From Prochlorococcus sp. AG-402-C09 (lineage in GTDB: Bacteria > Cyanobacteriota > Cyanobacteriia > PCC-6307 > Cyanobiaceae): 64,000 nt of DNA. The stretch spans positions 1 through 64,000 of the forward strand of contig QCHN01000003.1 in assembly GCA_003279565.1 (NCBI GenBank), written 5' to 3'. Positions 1-9,261 of this stretch are shown here, one piece after another. The notes under the pieces were generated by a model, which was not told the DNA's origin, ran no database searches, and worked only from the letters and a program-made list of their open reading frames with translations. The position numbers and the translations under genes are program-made. Numbering within the stretch: the first letter of the stretch is position 1; every line of letters begins with the position of its first letter.

Positions 1-966
1 ACTACAGAGGGAGAAGAAAGACCAATAATTTCTCTTTATACAACCTCAGATCGTACTGATAGTGTCGCAAACACATCAGGAATGATTGCGATCTCAGATA
101 CATCTAAATCGATTAGTAGCCAAGAAATAAGTATTGAGGGTACTGATTCCGACGACATAATTAATGGCACAATAAAGAATGACAATCTCAAAGGTGGTGG
201 TGGAGCTGATGTGATCGATGGTGGTTCTGGTGATGACACCATCAATTACACAGGAAAGTTCAACGACTACACCATCAGTAAGACTGCAACAACTATTCAA
301 ATTACAGATACCAGAGTCACATCACCTGATGGGGTTGATACGGTTCAAAACATTGAATATGTTCAATTTGCCGATCAACTTGTTACAGCAGATAAAGTCA
401 ATGCTGTTAAAACATACAGCGGTAATTTTAGAGATTACAAGTTCTATAACAAAGGTGATGGTAACTATGAAATCAAGAGTTCTGCAGGAACGACAGATGA
501 CATCACAGGTATCCCCAAGCTCACCTTTGATGACAAAACTGAAGATGAAAGCGTGAGCGCTATCGCTGATATCAAAGGAGTCTTTGATCAAGTCACAGGC
601 AAAGAAACTGCTAGTGGTGAAATGTTTAGGCTCTACAACGCTGCCTTTGCTCGTTTCCCTGATGCTTCTGGACTCAAGTATTGGATTGAAAAGTTCAGTT
701 CTGGAGTCGACGACGAAAGAGCTGTTGCATCATCTTTTATTGAATCACCTGAATTTGCTGAACGTTATGGAGCTAATGTCTCAAACGCTGAATACGTAGA
801 AACACTTTATGTGAATGTTCTAGGTCGAGACTATGACCAAGAGGGGTATAACTATTGGCTAGGTAATTTAAATGCAGGGACAGAAACTAGATATGAACTT
901 CTTTTAGGGTTTGCTGAATCAGCTGAGAACAAAACTCTCTTTACTGAAATGACTGGGTTAAGTTGA
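1..966 (+). CDS. RTX-like / DUF4214-domain protein, 5' end outside window
   Basis: Frame is open from base 1 (TTEGEERPIISLYTTSD...) through the listed ORF; GxDxIxG-type repeats GTDSDDIINGTIKNDNLKGGGGADVIDGGSGDD; DUF4214-like C-terminus LYNAAFARFPDASGLKYWIEKFSSG; paralogous to 54811-56077. Confidence 0.85.
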   Translation, partial: TTEGEERPIISLYTTSDRTDSVANTSGMIAISDTSKSISSQEISIEGTDSDDIINGTIKNDNLKGGGGADVIDGGSGDDTINYTGKFNDYTISKTATTIQITDTRVTSPDGVDTVQNIEYVQFADQLVTADKVNAVKTYSGNFRDYKFYNKGDGNYEIKSSAGTTDDITGIPKLTFDDKTEDESVSAIADIKGVFDQVTGKETASGEMFRLYNAAFARFPDASGLKYWIEKFSSGVDDERAVASSFIESPEFAERYGANVSNAEYVETLYVNVLGRDYDQEGYNYWLGNLNAGTETRYELLLGFAESAENKTLFTEMTGLS

Positions 967-1010
967 GAAGAAATCCCCCTCCCAATAGTTGAAGCTAACA
1001 CCGAAAAACC

Positions 1011-1140
1011 CATGAAATATATCCAATAATACTAGTTACATTACAGAGCTAATGAGTCTACTGGGATCCTTTGTATAGGTAGGAAGATCAAGCGAGCAAA
1101 GCGAAAGTCTAAGGTGGATTGGATCTGGCTAGGTTCAAAA
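1011..1140 (+). pseudogene. Tyrosine recombinase C-terminal remnant
   Basis: DNA homologous to 10858-10980 (atgaaatatatccaa...acattacagagct.atgagtc.act..gatcct) but interrupted by stops (ATG AAA TAT ATC CAA TAA). Confidence 0.8.
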
Positions 1141-1293
1141 TCGTCAACTATTAACGTGCCATATTAAACATTTCTAGGAATACAAATTTTCGAATTATGC
1201 TTTCTATATTATCTAGTGAACGTCAACTGATTTCGTACAGTGGTAAAAAGTTATTTCTTAAGTGATTGATTTAGTATTCGCAACTAAACAATT

Positions 1294-1654
1294 ATGGATT
1301 TAACAAAAATTTATTCTTTGAACTTTATTGAGCGATTGTTGCTAAGTGCAATTTTTATAAATGCAATGCCGGGCAAAATAACAAACTTTGCTACTCAAGC
1401 TGAATACATAACAAACAAAGGTTTTCCTGAGCCATTTCCCATGATAATGATGATAGGTGCAATAGCTTTACTTCTTGCTGGTACTATCCTTTTGATCTTC
1501 ATAGAACGTATCAAAGTCGCTTGTTCACTACTTTGAATTTTTTTTTGTGCCAGCCACAATAATTTTTCATTTGATACCATTTCAACTTGCAGCAGTCGCA
1601 CGAAACCTATCTTTAATTGAAGGATTATTAGTTGCCATAGAAAACTCTAAATAA
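1294..1654 (+). pseudogene. DoxX-family membrane protein, frameshifted
   Basis: Frame 1: MDLTKIYSLNFIERLLLSAIFINAMPGKITNF...GAIALLLAGTILLIF; after a T9 run frame 2 continues FFFVPATIIFHLIPFQLAAVARNLSLIEGLLVAIENSK*. Confidence 0.7.
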
Positions 1655-1712
1655 CTAATATCGATTCACTATTCAAAATCTTATGAGCTGACTTGAGTCA
1701 GTCTTTTTTTTA

Positions 1713-2174
1713 ATGAGAAAACCCCACTTCATTGTTATATGTTTTTGGTTCTTTCAGCCCATCATCGCTAAAGCTAAGCCTGTGAAAGGGATTAGCGACT
1801 TTGATGGAAGCTTCAAAGGTGTTGAAAGAATAACTTTTGAATGTCCCGTCAACAACGAAAGAAATATACAAAGAACTAATGACGAATTTGACGGTCAACA
1901 ACCACAAGAAAAATGTTGGGTTGATTTTCACCCAACTTATTTGAATGTTATGCACAAACAGGTGATAAATAGAAAAGATATCATTAGTTTTTGGCAATCC
2001 CCCCCTCAATCAGGCAAGTGTTGTGCAAGTTGGAATTTAATTTATAGGGATGTTGAAGGAAAGAATAAAATCTTATCTATGATAAAAAAAGAATTTCCAT
2101 TCCCACTCACCAAGAGAAAATTAAAAATACTTGGAACACCATCAAACATTATTAATCGTTGGCTTACACAATAG
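1713..2174 (+). CDS. Hypothetical protein, possible signal peptide
   Basis: 153-aa ORF, hydrophobic N-terminus, several Cys. Confidence 0.55.
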   Translation: MRKPHFIVICFWFFQPIIAKAKPVKGISDFDGSFKGVERITFECPVNNERNIQRTNDEFDGQQPQEKCWVDFHPTYLNVMHKQVINRKDIISFWQSPPQSGKCCASWNLIYRDVEGKNKILSMIKKEFPFPLTKRKLKILGTPSNIINRWLTQ

Positions 2175-2257
2175 AAGAGTAATAAAGATCAAACTAATAA
2201 AAGAAGTTTTGGATTTGTGGGGTGTTCTTAATCCTCAGATCGAAAGAGCAACAGCTA

Positions 2258-2485
2258 CTACTTATTCACATAAGTATTAAAGTCAATTTCTAGTTGAGTC
2301 CAATGGCCTTGTTCTGAACTTATACCCCATAATTCACCTCGTTTGGAAGCTTCTAAAATAGATTCATAAAATTCTGGAATATGCTTTGACATTGTTTTAG
2401 TTGGATGTAGAAGCAGAAATATTCTCTTCACAATCAGTATCTCCTGCTTCACAGAAAACTTCAGTTTTATCGGAGTGCGAGCCAC
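2258..2485 (-). CDS. Small hypothetical protein (start may be MSKHIPEF...)
   Basis: ORF; plausible internal start. Confidence 0.4.
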   Translation of the reverse strand: MARTPIKLKFSVKQEILIVKRIFLLLHPTKTMSKHIPEFYESILEASKRGELWGISSEQGHWTQLEIDFNTYVNK

Positions 2486-2768
2486 AACCGATTGCCATCA
2501 CTGGTGATACACCAAGAACTGTGTGTAGAGTAGTTGCCGAAAAAAGAAGGAAAGGAATGAATTTTTTCATAACCGGCTTTAGAATTTCATTAATGATCTA
2601 TCACCTGATTACCAACTGTGAGGTTTCAATGTTCGGTTAACTTCTTAAAGCTGATAGGAATAGAAACTATTTATAAATAAACAAGTCCTAATAAAAGTCA
2701 CTTATAAAATAAAAGTTGAAGATTTTGGAATTCCGCGTATCTATCGATAGACAAAGAAATCAAGAAAC

Positions 2769-2933
2769 ATGAGTCACTTCCAATTCACTGATGAACAATT
2801 TGTAGAGATCAGAGAAATCTGGAGAGATATCAATTCTCAATGCAAACTGCTGCAAGAGCAAACTGGTTGTCCTGATAGCGAGATAGTCAAAATGATTGAC
2901 TCTGCAAAGAGTTATTGGGAAAACAAGAGTTAA
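2769..2933 (+). CDS. 54-aa small protein MSHFQFTDEQFVEIREIWRDINSQCKLLQEQTGCPDSEIVKMIDSAKSYWENKS
   Basis: Read directly; below ORF-track size cutoff. Confidence 0.5.
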   Translation: MSHFQFTDEQFVEIREIWRDINSQCKLLQEQTGCPDSEIVKMIDSAKSYWENKS

Positions 2934-2947
2934 ACAAAGAAAACTAT

Positions 2948-3205
2948 CTAAGCACTAAGTTTTTCCCAGATCACCTCAGATTCTTTGATCAAGTCAATAG
3001 CCTCATCTCTACCAAGTATCTTTTGTGCATCATTCATCAACAGTATGTATCTTAGCCTTAGTTCTTGTTTATTCATGAGCTGCATTTGTATTTCATGCAG
3101 AGATTTCTCACTCAATGCATCGTTGTATTTAATAGGTGCGTGCGAAAAATTTAGAGAGGCGTTGTGGCTGCTCATAGGTCTGTAATCAATAAACCTTAAT
3201 GACAT
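2948..3205 (-). CDS. Small hypothetical protein
   Basis: 85-aa ORF. Confidence 0.45.
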   Translation of the reverse strand: MSLRFIDYRPMSSHNASLNFSHAPIKYNDALSEKSLHEIQMQLMNKQELRLRYILLMNDAQKILGRDEAIDLIKESEVIWEKLSA

Positions 3206-3298
3206 AAAGTCACTCTCTATAATTTTTTGATTTTAAAATTTAAATTATCTTCCTTCAACATTTAGTATGAAGGTGAATTATTTCCTTTAATCAAAACT

Positions 3299-3634
3299 AT
3301 GAGAGAAAATATTAAAGAGATTGCTCTATCCTATTTCAAAACATTCTCAGAAAAAAACATTAATGGATTACGTGAAATGTTTGACAATAATGTGACTTTA
3401 AGAGATTGGGATATCAACGAAGCAGGAATAGAGAATGTTCTTAAAGCGAATTTGAATATCTTTCAAAACGTAAATACTATTCAAATAATTCCGGAAAATA
3501 TTATTTTAGAAAATAACTTTATATCTGCAGAATTAAAGATTATAATTAATGATGAAGAGGAATTAAAAGTAGTCGATTTGATTGAATTTAATACGGACGG
3601 CATGATAGTTTCAATTAAAGCATTTAAAGGTTAA
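3299..3634 (+). CDS. SnoaL/NTF2-like domain protein
   Basis: 111-aa: ALSYFKTFSEKNINGLREMFDNNVTLRDWD... typical NTF2-like fold pattern. Confidence 0.65.
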   Translation: MRENIKEIALSYFKTFSEKNINGLREMFDNNVTLRDWDINEAGIENVLKANLNIFQNVNTIQIIPENIILENNFISAELKIIINDEEELKVVDLIEFNTDGMIVSIKAFKG

Positions 3635-3770
3635 AAATTCACTAACGAAGAAATAAAATATCCTCGATAGAAAAGAGATTTCAGGAGATCCCTATACATA
3701 CGTCTACTAAGCGGCATAGACCTCTGACTTGTAATAGCTTTTTATTTTCTATTAAGGTCTTCAAGAATCT

Positions 3771-3935
3771 TCATGAGTAATAACGATCAGCCATCTCTTT
3801 GAGCATTTTTCTGATGTGCTCATCTTTAGCATTAGTTTCTTCTTTTAATTTCTCGCATGCACCTTTAACTTGCATCCAAACTGCTTCCATGACCACTATT
3901 TCTTCTTCTGTAGGTTTCCACTTAGATGATTCCAT
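3771..3935 (-). CDS. Small hypothetical protein
   Basis: MESSKWKPTEEEIVVMEAVWMQVKGACEKLKEETNAKDEHIRKMLKEMADRYYS; internal start chosen. Confidence 0.45.
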   Translation of the reverse strand: MESSKWKPTEEEIVVMEAVWMQVKGACEKLKEETNAKDEHIRKMLKEMADRYYS

Positions 3936-3973
3936 ACAAGAGATAATAAAAGAAATTGAACTCTTAAAACTCA

Positions 3974-4180
3974 ATGAAAAGCAGATCTGAAATATTAAAT
4001 GAGATTATTTTCTACATACTTGAACGAGCTAAGTGCGAAGAAGACACCGACAAGTACCTTGAACATGTTCTCGAGTACTGCAAAAAGGATTATCAACAGG
4101 TTTATAAGAAACAGAATGGAGTTGAACTAACTATTGATGAGGTGCAAAGAAAGTTTGAAAGTCAAAGGAAAGAAGATTAA
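3974..4180 (+). CDS. Small hypothetical protein
   Basis: 68-aa ORF. Confidence 0.4.
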   Translation: MKSRSEILNEIIFYILERAKCEEDTDKYLEHVLEYCKKDYQQVYKKQNGVELTIDEVQRKFESQRKED

Positions 4181-4341
4181 TCATTTCGAACTTTCTTCAG
4201 CCAATAGGGAATAAAAGTCTTTTCCTTTTTTGCTGAATCGTATAGATAGTCAGATGTACCCTCTAATAAAGCTGCAAGGGTTATACGAAGACTCGGGAAA
4301 GTAAGACCACAAAGAATTGCAATCAAAAAAATTATCTTCAC
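4177..4341 (-). CDS. Small hypothetical protein, GTG start (KIIFLIAILCGLTFPSLRITLAALLEGTSDYLYDSAKKEKTFIPYWLKKVRND)
   Basis: Overlaps the stop of the upstream ORF by 4 bp. Confidence 0.5.
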   Translation of the reverse strand: MKIIFLIAILCGLTFPSLRITLAALLEGTSDYLYDSAKKEKTFIPYWLKKVRND

Positions 4342-4523
4342 CAATACCTCCTCTTCCCAGTCCAGCTATACAATAACCAAATCACAAACCCAACCATAAA
4401 CAAAGGCATAAAGCTATCAACGAATACATAGGCTGCATAGACGATTAATGGAAAGATGATGATACGTTTGACATTAAGACGTCTACCTCGTGAGGTTCTT
4501 CTCCATAGTCTTAAAAGAGACAT
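4338..4523 (-). CDS. Small membrane protein
   Basis: 61-aa ORF with hydrophobic segment. Confidence 0.5.
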   Translation of the reverse strand: MSLLRLWRRTSRGRRLNVKRIIIFPLIVYAAYVFVDSFMPLFMVGFVIWLLYSWTGKRRYW

Positions 4524-4528
4524 ATATG

Positions 4529-4735
4529 CTATTCCTTTTTAGGTGATAATTTGTTGATCTTTTCTTGTTGCATCATGAGTCGATCTTTTTCTTTTTTTGC
4601 AGCTCCAAAAGTACTCCTAACGCTATAGGTAATGAAAATTGCATTAATGGCTCCAATTATAATAATCCCTACAATTATTTTATTAATACCCTCAGGTGAG
4701 CTGAGATATTCCAATAGGGCGTCTTGATTAAACAT
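4529..4735 (-). CDS. Small membrane protein
   Basis: 68-aa ORF, one TM then charged tail. Confidence 0.55.
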   Translation of the reverse strand: MFNQDALLEYLSSPEGINKIIVGIIIIGAINAIFITYSVRSTFGAAKKEKDRLMMQQEKINKLSPKKE

Positions 4736-4876
4736 TTAGTAAACAATCAATCTTTCTATTACAAGAGTTACGAAAACTCCTTTAAAAAAGACAAGCCAAA
4801 GTAATCCATAATCACTAAGACCGAGCTTCTTTTGATACCAAGCAATTAGTTGCTTATGCTTTTCTATAAGTTTCAT
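4736..4876 (-). CDS. 46-aa protein MKLIEKHKQLIAWYQKKLGLSDYGLLWLVFFKGVFVTLVIERLIVY
   Basis: Read directly; abuts the downstream ORF and overlaps the upstream ORF by 4 bp. Confidence 0.6.
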   Translation of the reverse strand: MKLIEKHKQLIAWYQKKLGLSDYGLLWLVFFKGVFVTLVIERLIVY

Positions 4877-5046
4877 TCTTCTACCTCAATGATTTCATAA
4901 TAGGGTCGATCCCCATAATCAGCATCAGAACAACAAACATCGGAATATATTTCTTCTAATAGATCGTATGCCTCGTCATAGCTGCTAAATGATTGGTCAG
5001 TAATATCATCAGATTCTTCATCATTCCTAACAATTTTATAAATCAT
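4873..5046 (-). CDS. 57-aa acidic protein MIYKIVRNDEESDDITDQSFSSYDEAYDLLEEIYSDVCCSDADYGDRPYYEIIEVEE
   Basis: Read directly; 4-bp overlap with next gene. Confidence 0.6.
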   Translation of the reverse strand: MIYKIVRNDEESDDITDQSFSSYDEAYDLLEEIYSDVCCSDADYGDRPYYEIIEVEE

Positions 5047-5057
5047 GACGAGATTGA

Positions 5058-5144
5058 TTAGCTTGATAAAAGAGTCCCGAATAATCCTGCAAAAGCTGAA
5101 AGGATAAAAATCGCAACAATTCCTATTGCAATAACTTTAGACAT
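5058..5144 (-). CDS. 28-aa hydrophobic peptide MSKVIAIGIVAIFILSAFAGLFGTLLSS
   Basis: Read directly. Confidence 0.4.
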   Translation of the reverse strand: MSKVIAIGIVAIFILSAFAGLFGTLLSS

Positions 5145-5177
5145 GTTTTTCATCTGATTAAAAAGTGGTTACCTAGT

Positions 5178-5441
5178 TTAATCACCAAATCGATAATGTT
5201 TGCGGACCGCCTTATGAACATCCCATCTACATTCTATCCCTGCGGGGAAGACAACTAAATCACCTGCACCAAAGTTCGTAGGATCTCCTCCCTCAGGAGT
5301 GACCGTTACTTCACCATCAAGCAATAAACAAGTCTCTTTATCATCATAAGTCCAATCAAAAGAACTTGCTTCGCAAGTCCAGATTGGCCAGTTTTTAATT
5401 CCTAGTTCATCAATGGTGCTCTCAGAACAAGGTGCCTGGAA
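5178..5441 (-). pseudogene. Cupin-domain protein lacking a start codon
   Basis: Open frame ...ELGIKNWPIWTCEASSFDWTYDDKETCLLLDGEVTVTPEGGDPTNFGAGDLVVFPAGIECRWDVHKAVRKHYRFGD*; in-frame TGA upstream and no ATG/GTG/TTG before the conserved region. Confidence 0.65.
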
Positions 5442-5530
5442 TCATGTCATATATCGCAATGAGAATTGAAGGCTATTTCTGGTCGATCTAGTTTTAAATG
5501 GAATGCCTGCATAATCAATGGTTTTTTATA

Positions 5531-6625
5531 ATGAAAACACACCTCTCAGTTATTCTTCCAACTTTTAATGAAAGGAATAACATCCTTACTTTATTAGATG
5601 AATTACTTAAGCTTTCCGACTCATATGAAATAGAATTAATTGTTGTCGACGATAGTTCTACAGACGGTACATCATCATCGGTTCGGGAATTAGCAAAAAA
5701 AGATAGACGTATTCGATTAATTAATCGTTTAGGTAGAGCTGGATTATCAAGTGCAATTAAAGAAGGTTGTCTTTGTGCAACAGGAGAAGTGTTGGCAATT
5801 ATGGATACTGATGGTCAGCATGAGGTAAGAAGCATTGAAAATGGTTTAGAGAAATTAATTGAAGGTAAATTAGATTTCATTACTGGTAGTCGATTCCTTG
5901 AGAAATCAGATATAAAGGGATTAAGTGATGCAAGAAGGGGAGGTTCAAATATAGCCAACTCCTTAGCCAGGTTTAGCTTGCCAAAAAGATATACACATCT
6001 AACAGACTTTATGAGTGGTTGTATGGTTTTAAACCGGCAATCATGTATCTCATGTATTGAGAAAATAGATGTTAACGGCTTTAAATTCTTTTATGAGTTA
6101 CTAGCTGTAAGCAAAGGAAAATTGAAGGGTGAAGAAATAGAACTAATATTCCAACCAAGAAAATATGGTTCCTCAAAACTTGATATTGCAATCGTATGGG
6201 ACTTTTTAGTTTCTTTAGTTCATACGTGTCTTCAAAGATCGATTCCAAGGAAAGCTATAAGTTTTGGTTTTGTTGGTTCTACTGGGGTATTTGTTCAATT
6301 CTTTGTAGTTTATTTTTTGATATGGTTTATTGGTATAGATTTTGAGAACGCATTACCATTCGCTGTAGTAATTGCAGCAAGTTCTAATTTTCTTATTAAT
6401 AATGCACTTACTTTTCGATCTAACAGACTAAAGGAGAGAGGATTGATGATAGGTTTATTTAAATTTTTATTAGTCTCATCTCTACCAATATTTGCAAATG
6501 TTGGATTAGCGACAACATTTTTCAATTATATTTCTCAAAATACATTATTATCTCAAATCGCTGGAATAATAGTTGTATATATTTGGAATTATGCTGCTTC
6601 TTCAAGGCTTGTTTGGAATAATTAA
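5531..6625 (+). CDS. Family 2 glycosyltransferase (DPM-like) with GtrA-like membrane domain
   Basis: LSVILPTFNERNNI, VVDDSSTDGT, MDTDGQH; C-terminal GtrA-like TM region. Confidence 0.85.
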   Translation: MKTHLSVILPTFNERNNILTLLDELLKLSDSYEIELIVVDDSSTDGTSSSVRELAKKDRRIRLINRLGRAGLSSAIKEGCLCATGEVLAIMDTDGQHEVRSIENGLEKLIEGKLDFITGSRFLEKSDIKGLSDARRGGSNIANSLARFSLPKRYTHLTDFMSGCMVLNRQSCISCIEKIDVNGFKFFYELLAVSKGKLKGEEIELIFQPRKYGSSKLDIAIVWDFLVSLVHTCLQRSIPRKAISFGFVGSTGVFVQFFVVYFLIWFIGIDFENALPFAVVIAASSNFLINNALTFRSNRLKERGLMIGLFKFLLVSSLPIFANVGLATTFFNYISQNTLLSQIAGIIVVYIWNYAASSRLVWNN

Positions 6626-6717
6626 ATTCATAAAAGATAAGGTTCAATAAACCCATAGAAATTACATCTAATCATTCATTACTTAGATTACCAATTGATA
6701 AAATAATTAAATAAAAT

Positions 6718-8598
6718 TCAATAATTCCTACATCCATTAGAGACACGATCATTAAAAAGTAATGCTATCTTATTTTTAAATTCTTGATTATTATATATAA
6801 AGATAAAATGACTTTCTAAATTTAATTGCAAACTATCTTGTAATACAGGATAGATGCTTTCGTCTTCTATTTTATAGATCTTATCGGGTTGGCCAAAAAT
6901 ACCTATTATTGATTTTGAAAAGTCTATATTGCGTGAGTAGATAAAGTTGTAATTTCTTAATTTTCCTGTATCTTGATTCATAAAAAAATTAATATTATGA
7001 GCCCATAAATTAGGCGTGCCATTCGCAAGAATAGGTGATACATTAATTTGCTCTTCTCCAAAATAGGAAACAGAAGAACCCCAAAAATCAGATAAGCCAT
7101 TGTGAAGACCAAGTGACTTTATTTGTTTATAATCTCGTGTATAGTCTCCTCTTTGTCGAAGAGCCTCTTTGTAAAAAATATCAGTTGGTTGTAAAAGATT
7201 ATTTTTAGTCATGTTCAAAATCAGATGGTTTCTCAAGCTATAGATCAATAAAAAGGTAAGTAAAGTTACATAGAAGATATTCAATAGCCTACTTATATTA
7301 GTATTAAATAAATTCCATTGAAGATGCAAAAAAAGTAAATTTAAAAAAATAAACAATGCTAGAGGCATAAACAATGGAAGTACCAATAGGTAACGCGTTA
7401 TCAAGTTATTAGTAAACCAAATATAAAACAAAGGGGAAAGAGAAGTTGAGCCAATAAAAAAAGATAAAAAAGATAGATTTACAATCATGGGTCTATTTTT
7501 ATCGTTTAATAATAAACCTTCTCTTTGTTTTAAATTGATACAAAGGAGATAGATAGAATAAATAGTAAAAAATATATTAAATAAGAAAAAAGTCATTAAG
7601 CCTCTAAAGCTTACTGTTAAATCATAAAATTGTTCAATTGGCTTGTAAAATTTAAAACTTATAGGATCTAAGCATTGCAAATCAAGAAAATATTGGAAAG
7701 AAAATGCGGAGATAAATATTATTAAAGATGCAATTAATATTTTTTGATTCCTTATTTTATTAATAATATCAACTAAATTAAAATTAATTCTTATAGCGTT
7801 TCTATTAACAAAACAATATAATACTTTATTAAGTTTATGTCGTAAATTAGCAAGTAAATTATTGGTTGATATAATATTTAAATAAATAATTGATAAGAAT
7901 ATTGGAGCTATAAATGTGAATGCAAATAATTTATTGGATGTCAATGAGAACCCAATAAGAAAAGGCATTAGATAAAATAAAATAGTATGAAATAAAAAAC
8001 CTTTTTTACCATCTAAGAACAAACTAAATAAAAGAAATATACAAATAAAAGTCATTACTATATTACCACCTTGATGCAAAGGTGTTAGATAATGAGCCAA
8101 AGAATCCCGATAAAAAGAACTCTTATTAATTAAAAATAGACTAATAATAGATAGAGCAACTGAAGAGTATAGAAAAGAAAATCTTTTTTTTATGAATAAT
8201 GAAGAAATTAATGCCGGAAAGAATAATAAAAAAAAGGAATTAACTATCGAATATGAAGAGATGATCGTATATATATTCGTTATTTTAAAAAATTTTATAA
8301 ATATATAAATAATAGCTAAATCAGGAAATATACTTGGAATCCTTGCTAAATGTAATTGACTTAAACCAATATTTTTTATATTAATTAGTGATTTAATCTC
8401 TTCAATAGGGGCAAATGTATCAGTATGAAAAAGTATATTAGGACTTAAGGCTAATGCAATAAAATATGAAATCATACAGCAATATAATGTGCCAGTCATA
8501 TATTCAATAGACTTAATTCTAATCAAATTTGATCTTCCATATTTCAATAAATTCAAAGTATTTAGTTTTACCATGAACAAAACTCTTTCATAAGTCAA
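6718..8598 (-). CDS. Polytopic membrane protein, possible glycosyltransferase
   Basis: 626-aa multi-TM ORF adjacent to GT genes. Confidence 0.6.
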   Translation of the reverse strand: MTYERVLFMVKLNTLNLLKYGRSNLIRIKSIEYMTGTLYCCMISYFIALALSPNILFHTDTFAPIEEIKSLINIKNIGLSQLHLARIPSIFPDLAIIYIFIKFFKITNIYTIISSYSIVNSFFLLFFPALISSLFIKKRFSFLYSSVALSIISLFLINKSSFYRDSLAHYLTPLHQGGNIVMTFICIFLLFSLFLDGKKGFLFHTILFYLMPFLIGFSLTSNKLFAFTFIAPIFLSIIYLNIISTNNLLANLRHKLNKVLYCFVNRNAIRINFNLVDIINKIRNQKILIASLIIFISAFSFQYFLDLQCLDPISFKFYKPIEQFYDLTVSFRGLMTFFLFNIFFTIYSIYLLCINLKQREGLLLNDKNRPMIVNLSFLSFFIGSTSLSPLFYIWFTNNLITRYLLVLPLFMPLALFIFLNLLFLHLQWNLFNTNISRLLNIFYVTLLTFLLIYSLRNHLILNMTKNNLLQPTDIFYKEALRQRGDYTRDYKQIKSLGLHNGLSDFWGSSVSYFGEEQINVSPILANGTPNLWAHNINFFMNQDTGKLRNYNFIYSRNIDFSKSIIGIFGQPDKIYKIEDESIYPVLQDSLQLNLESHFIFIYNNQEFKNKIALLFNDRVSNGCRNY

Positions 8599-8691
8599 TC
8601 CCTCATAAAGATAGGAGAAAACTGAAGAAATGACTAGGTTTTAATGAATATGCAAAAGTAATTTAGTAAAAAGACTGGCTTTTCTTAACAG

Positions 8692-8861
8692 ATGAAAAAC
8701 TTCTTTCTACTAGCTCTAACAACAACTCTAATATTCTCTTACCTACCCCAACACAATCAGATACAAATCACTTTGGTGCAAAAGGCTTCTTCGAATTAGA
8801 TCTAGGCGATAGCGAGACACTATTAAAATCAAAGAAAGAAAGAGAACAAGAGCTCTTATAA
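8692..8861 (+). pseudogene. Small exported protein, frameshifted
   Basis: MKNFFLLALTTTLIFSYLPQ(H)... then shifted frame SDTNHFGAKGFFELDLGDSETLLKSKKEREQELL*. Confidence 0.45.
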
Positions 8862-9261
8862 GGTCAGTTGAATAAGAAAAAAAGTAATTCCTTATCAAAA
8901 AGTTAGCGCTACTTTCAAATCAATCCAAATCCAACTGAATTATGGATAGAAATCACTAGTAAGAGTAATTGAACTGCTTGTAGGCAATTATATAAGCCAT
9001 CAAAAAATACAAGCACCTTACATACAATTGATCATGGAAGATTGCAATCGGTCACATATCAAGAAATAAATAGGCGTCCTACACACAAGTGAAACCGAGT
9101 CCACCCCTATACCGGGAGCTAATAAGATCAAGTCCCTGACTGAATCATTTTAATTCGAGCCAAATACAGACAAAAGCGATACTACACTTATACATGGAGA
9201 AGACTAAAACCTCTTTCTATCACTACAGTTTATAATCTGAAATCACAGGTTAAATGTTATA

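Noticed and set aside
975-1000. CCCTCCCAATAGTTGAAG as a possible guaA core near the left DUF4214 gene
   Set aside because: Only a short partial match and no arm iterons; cannot be separated from chance.
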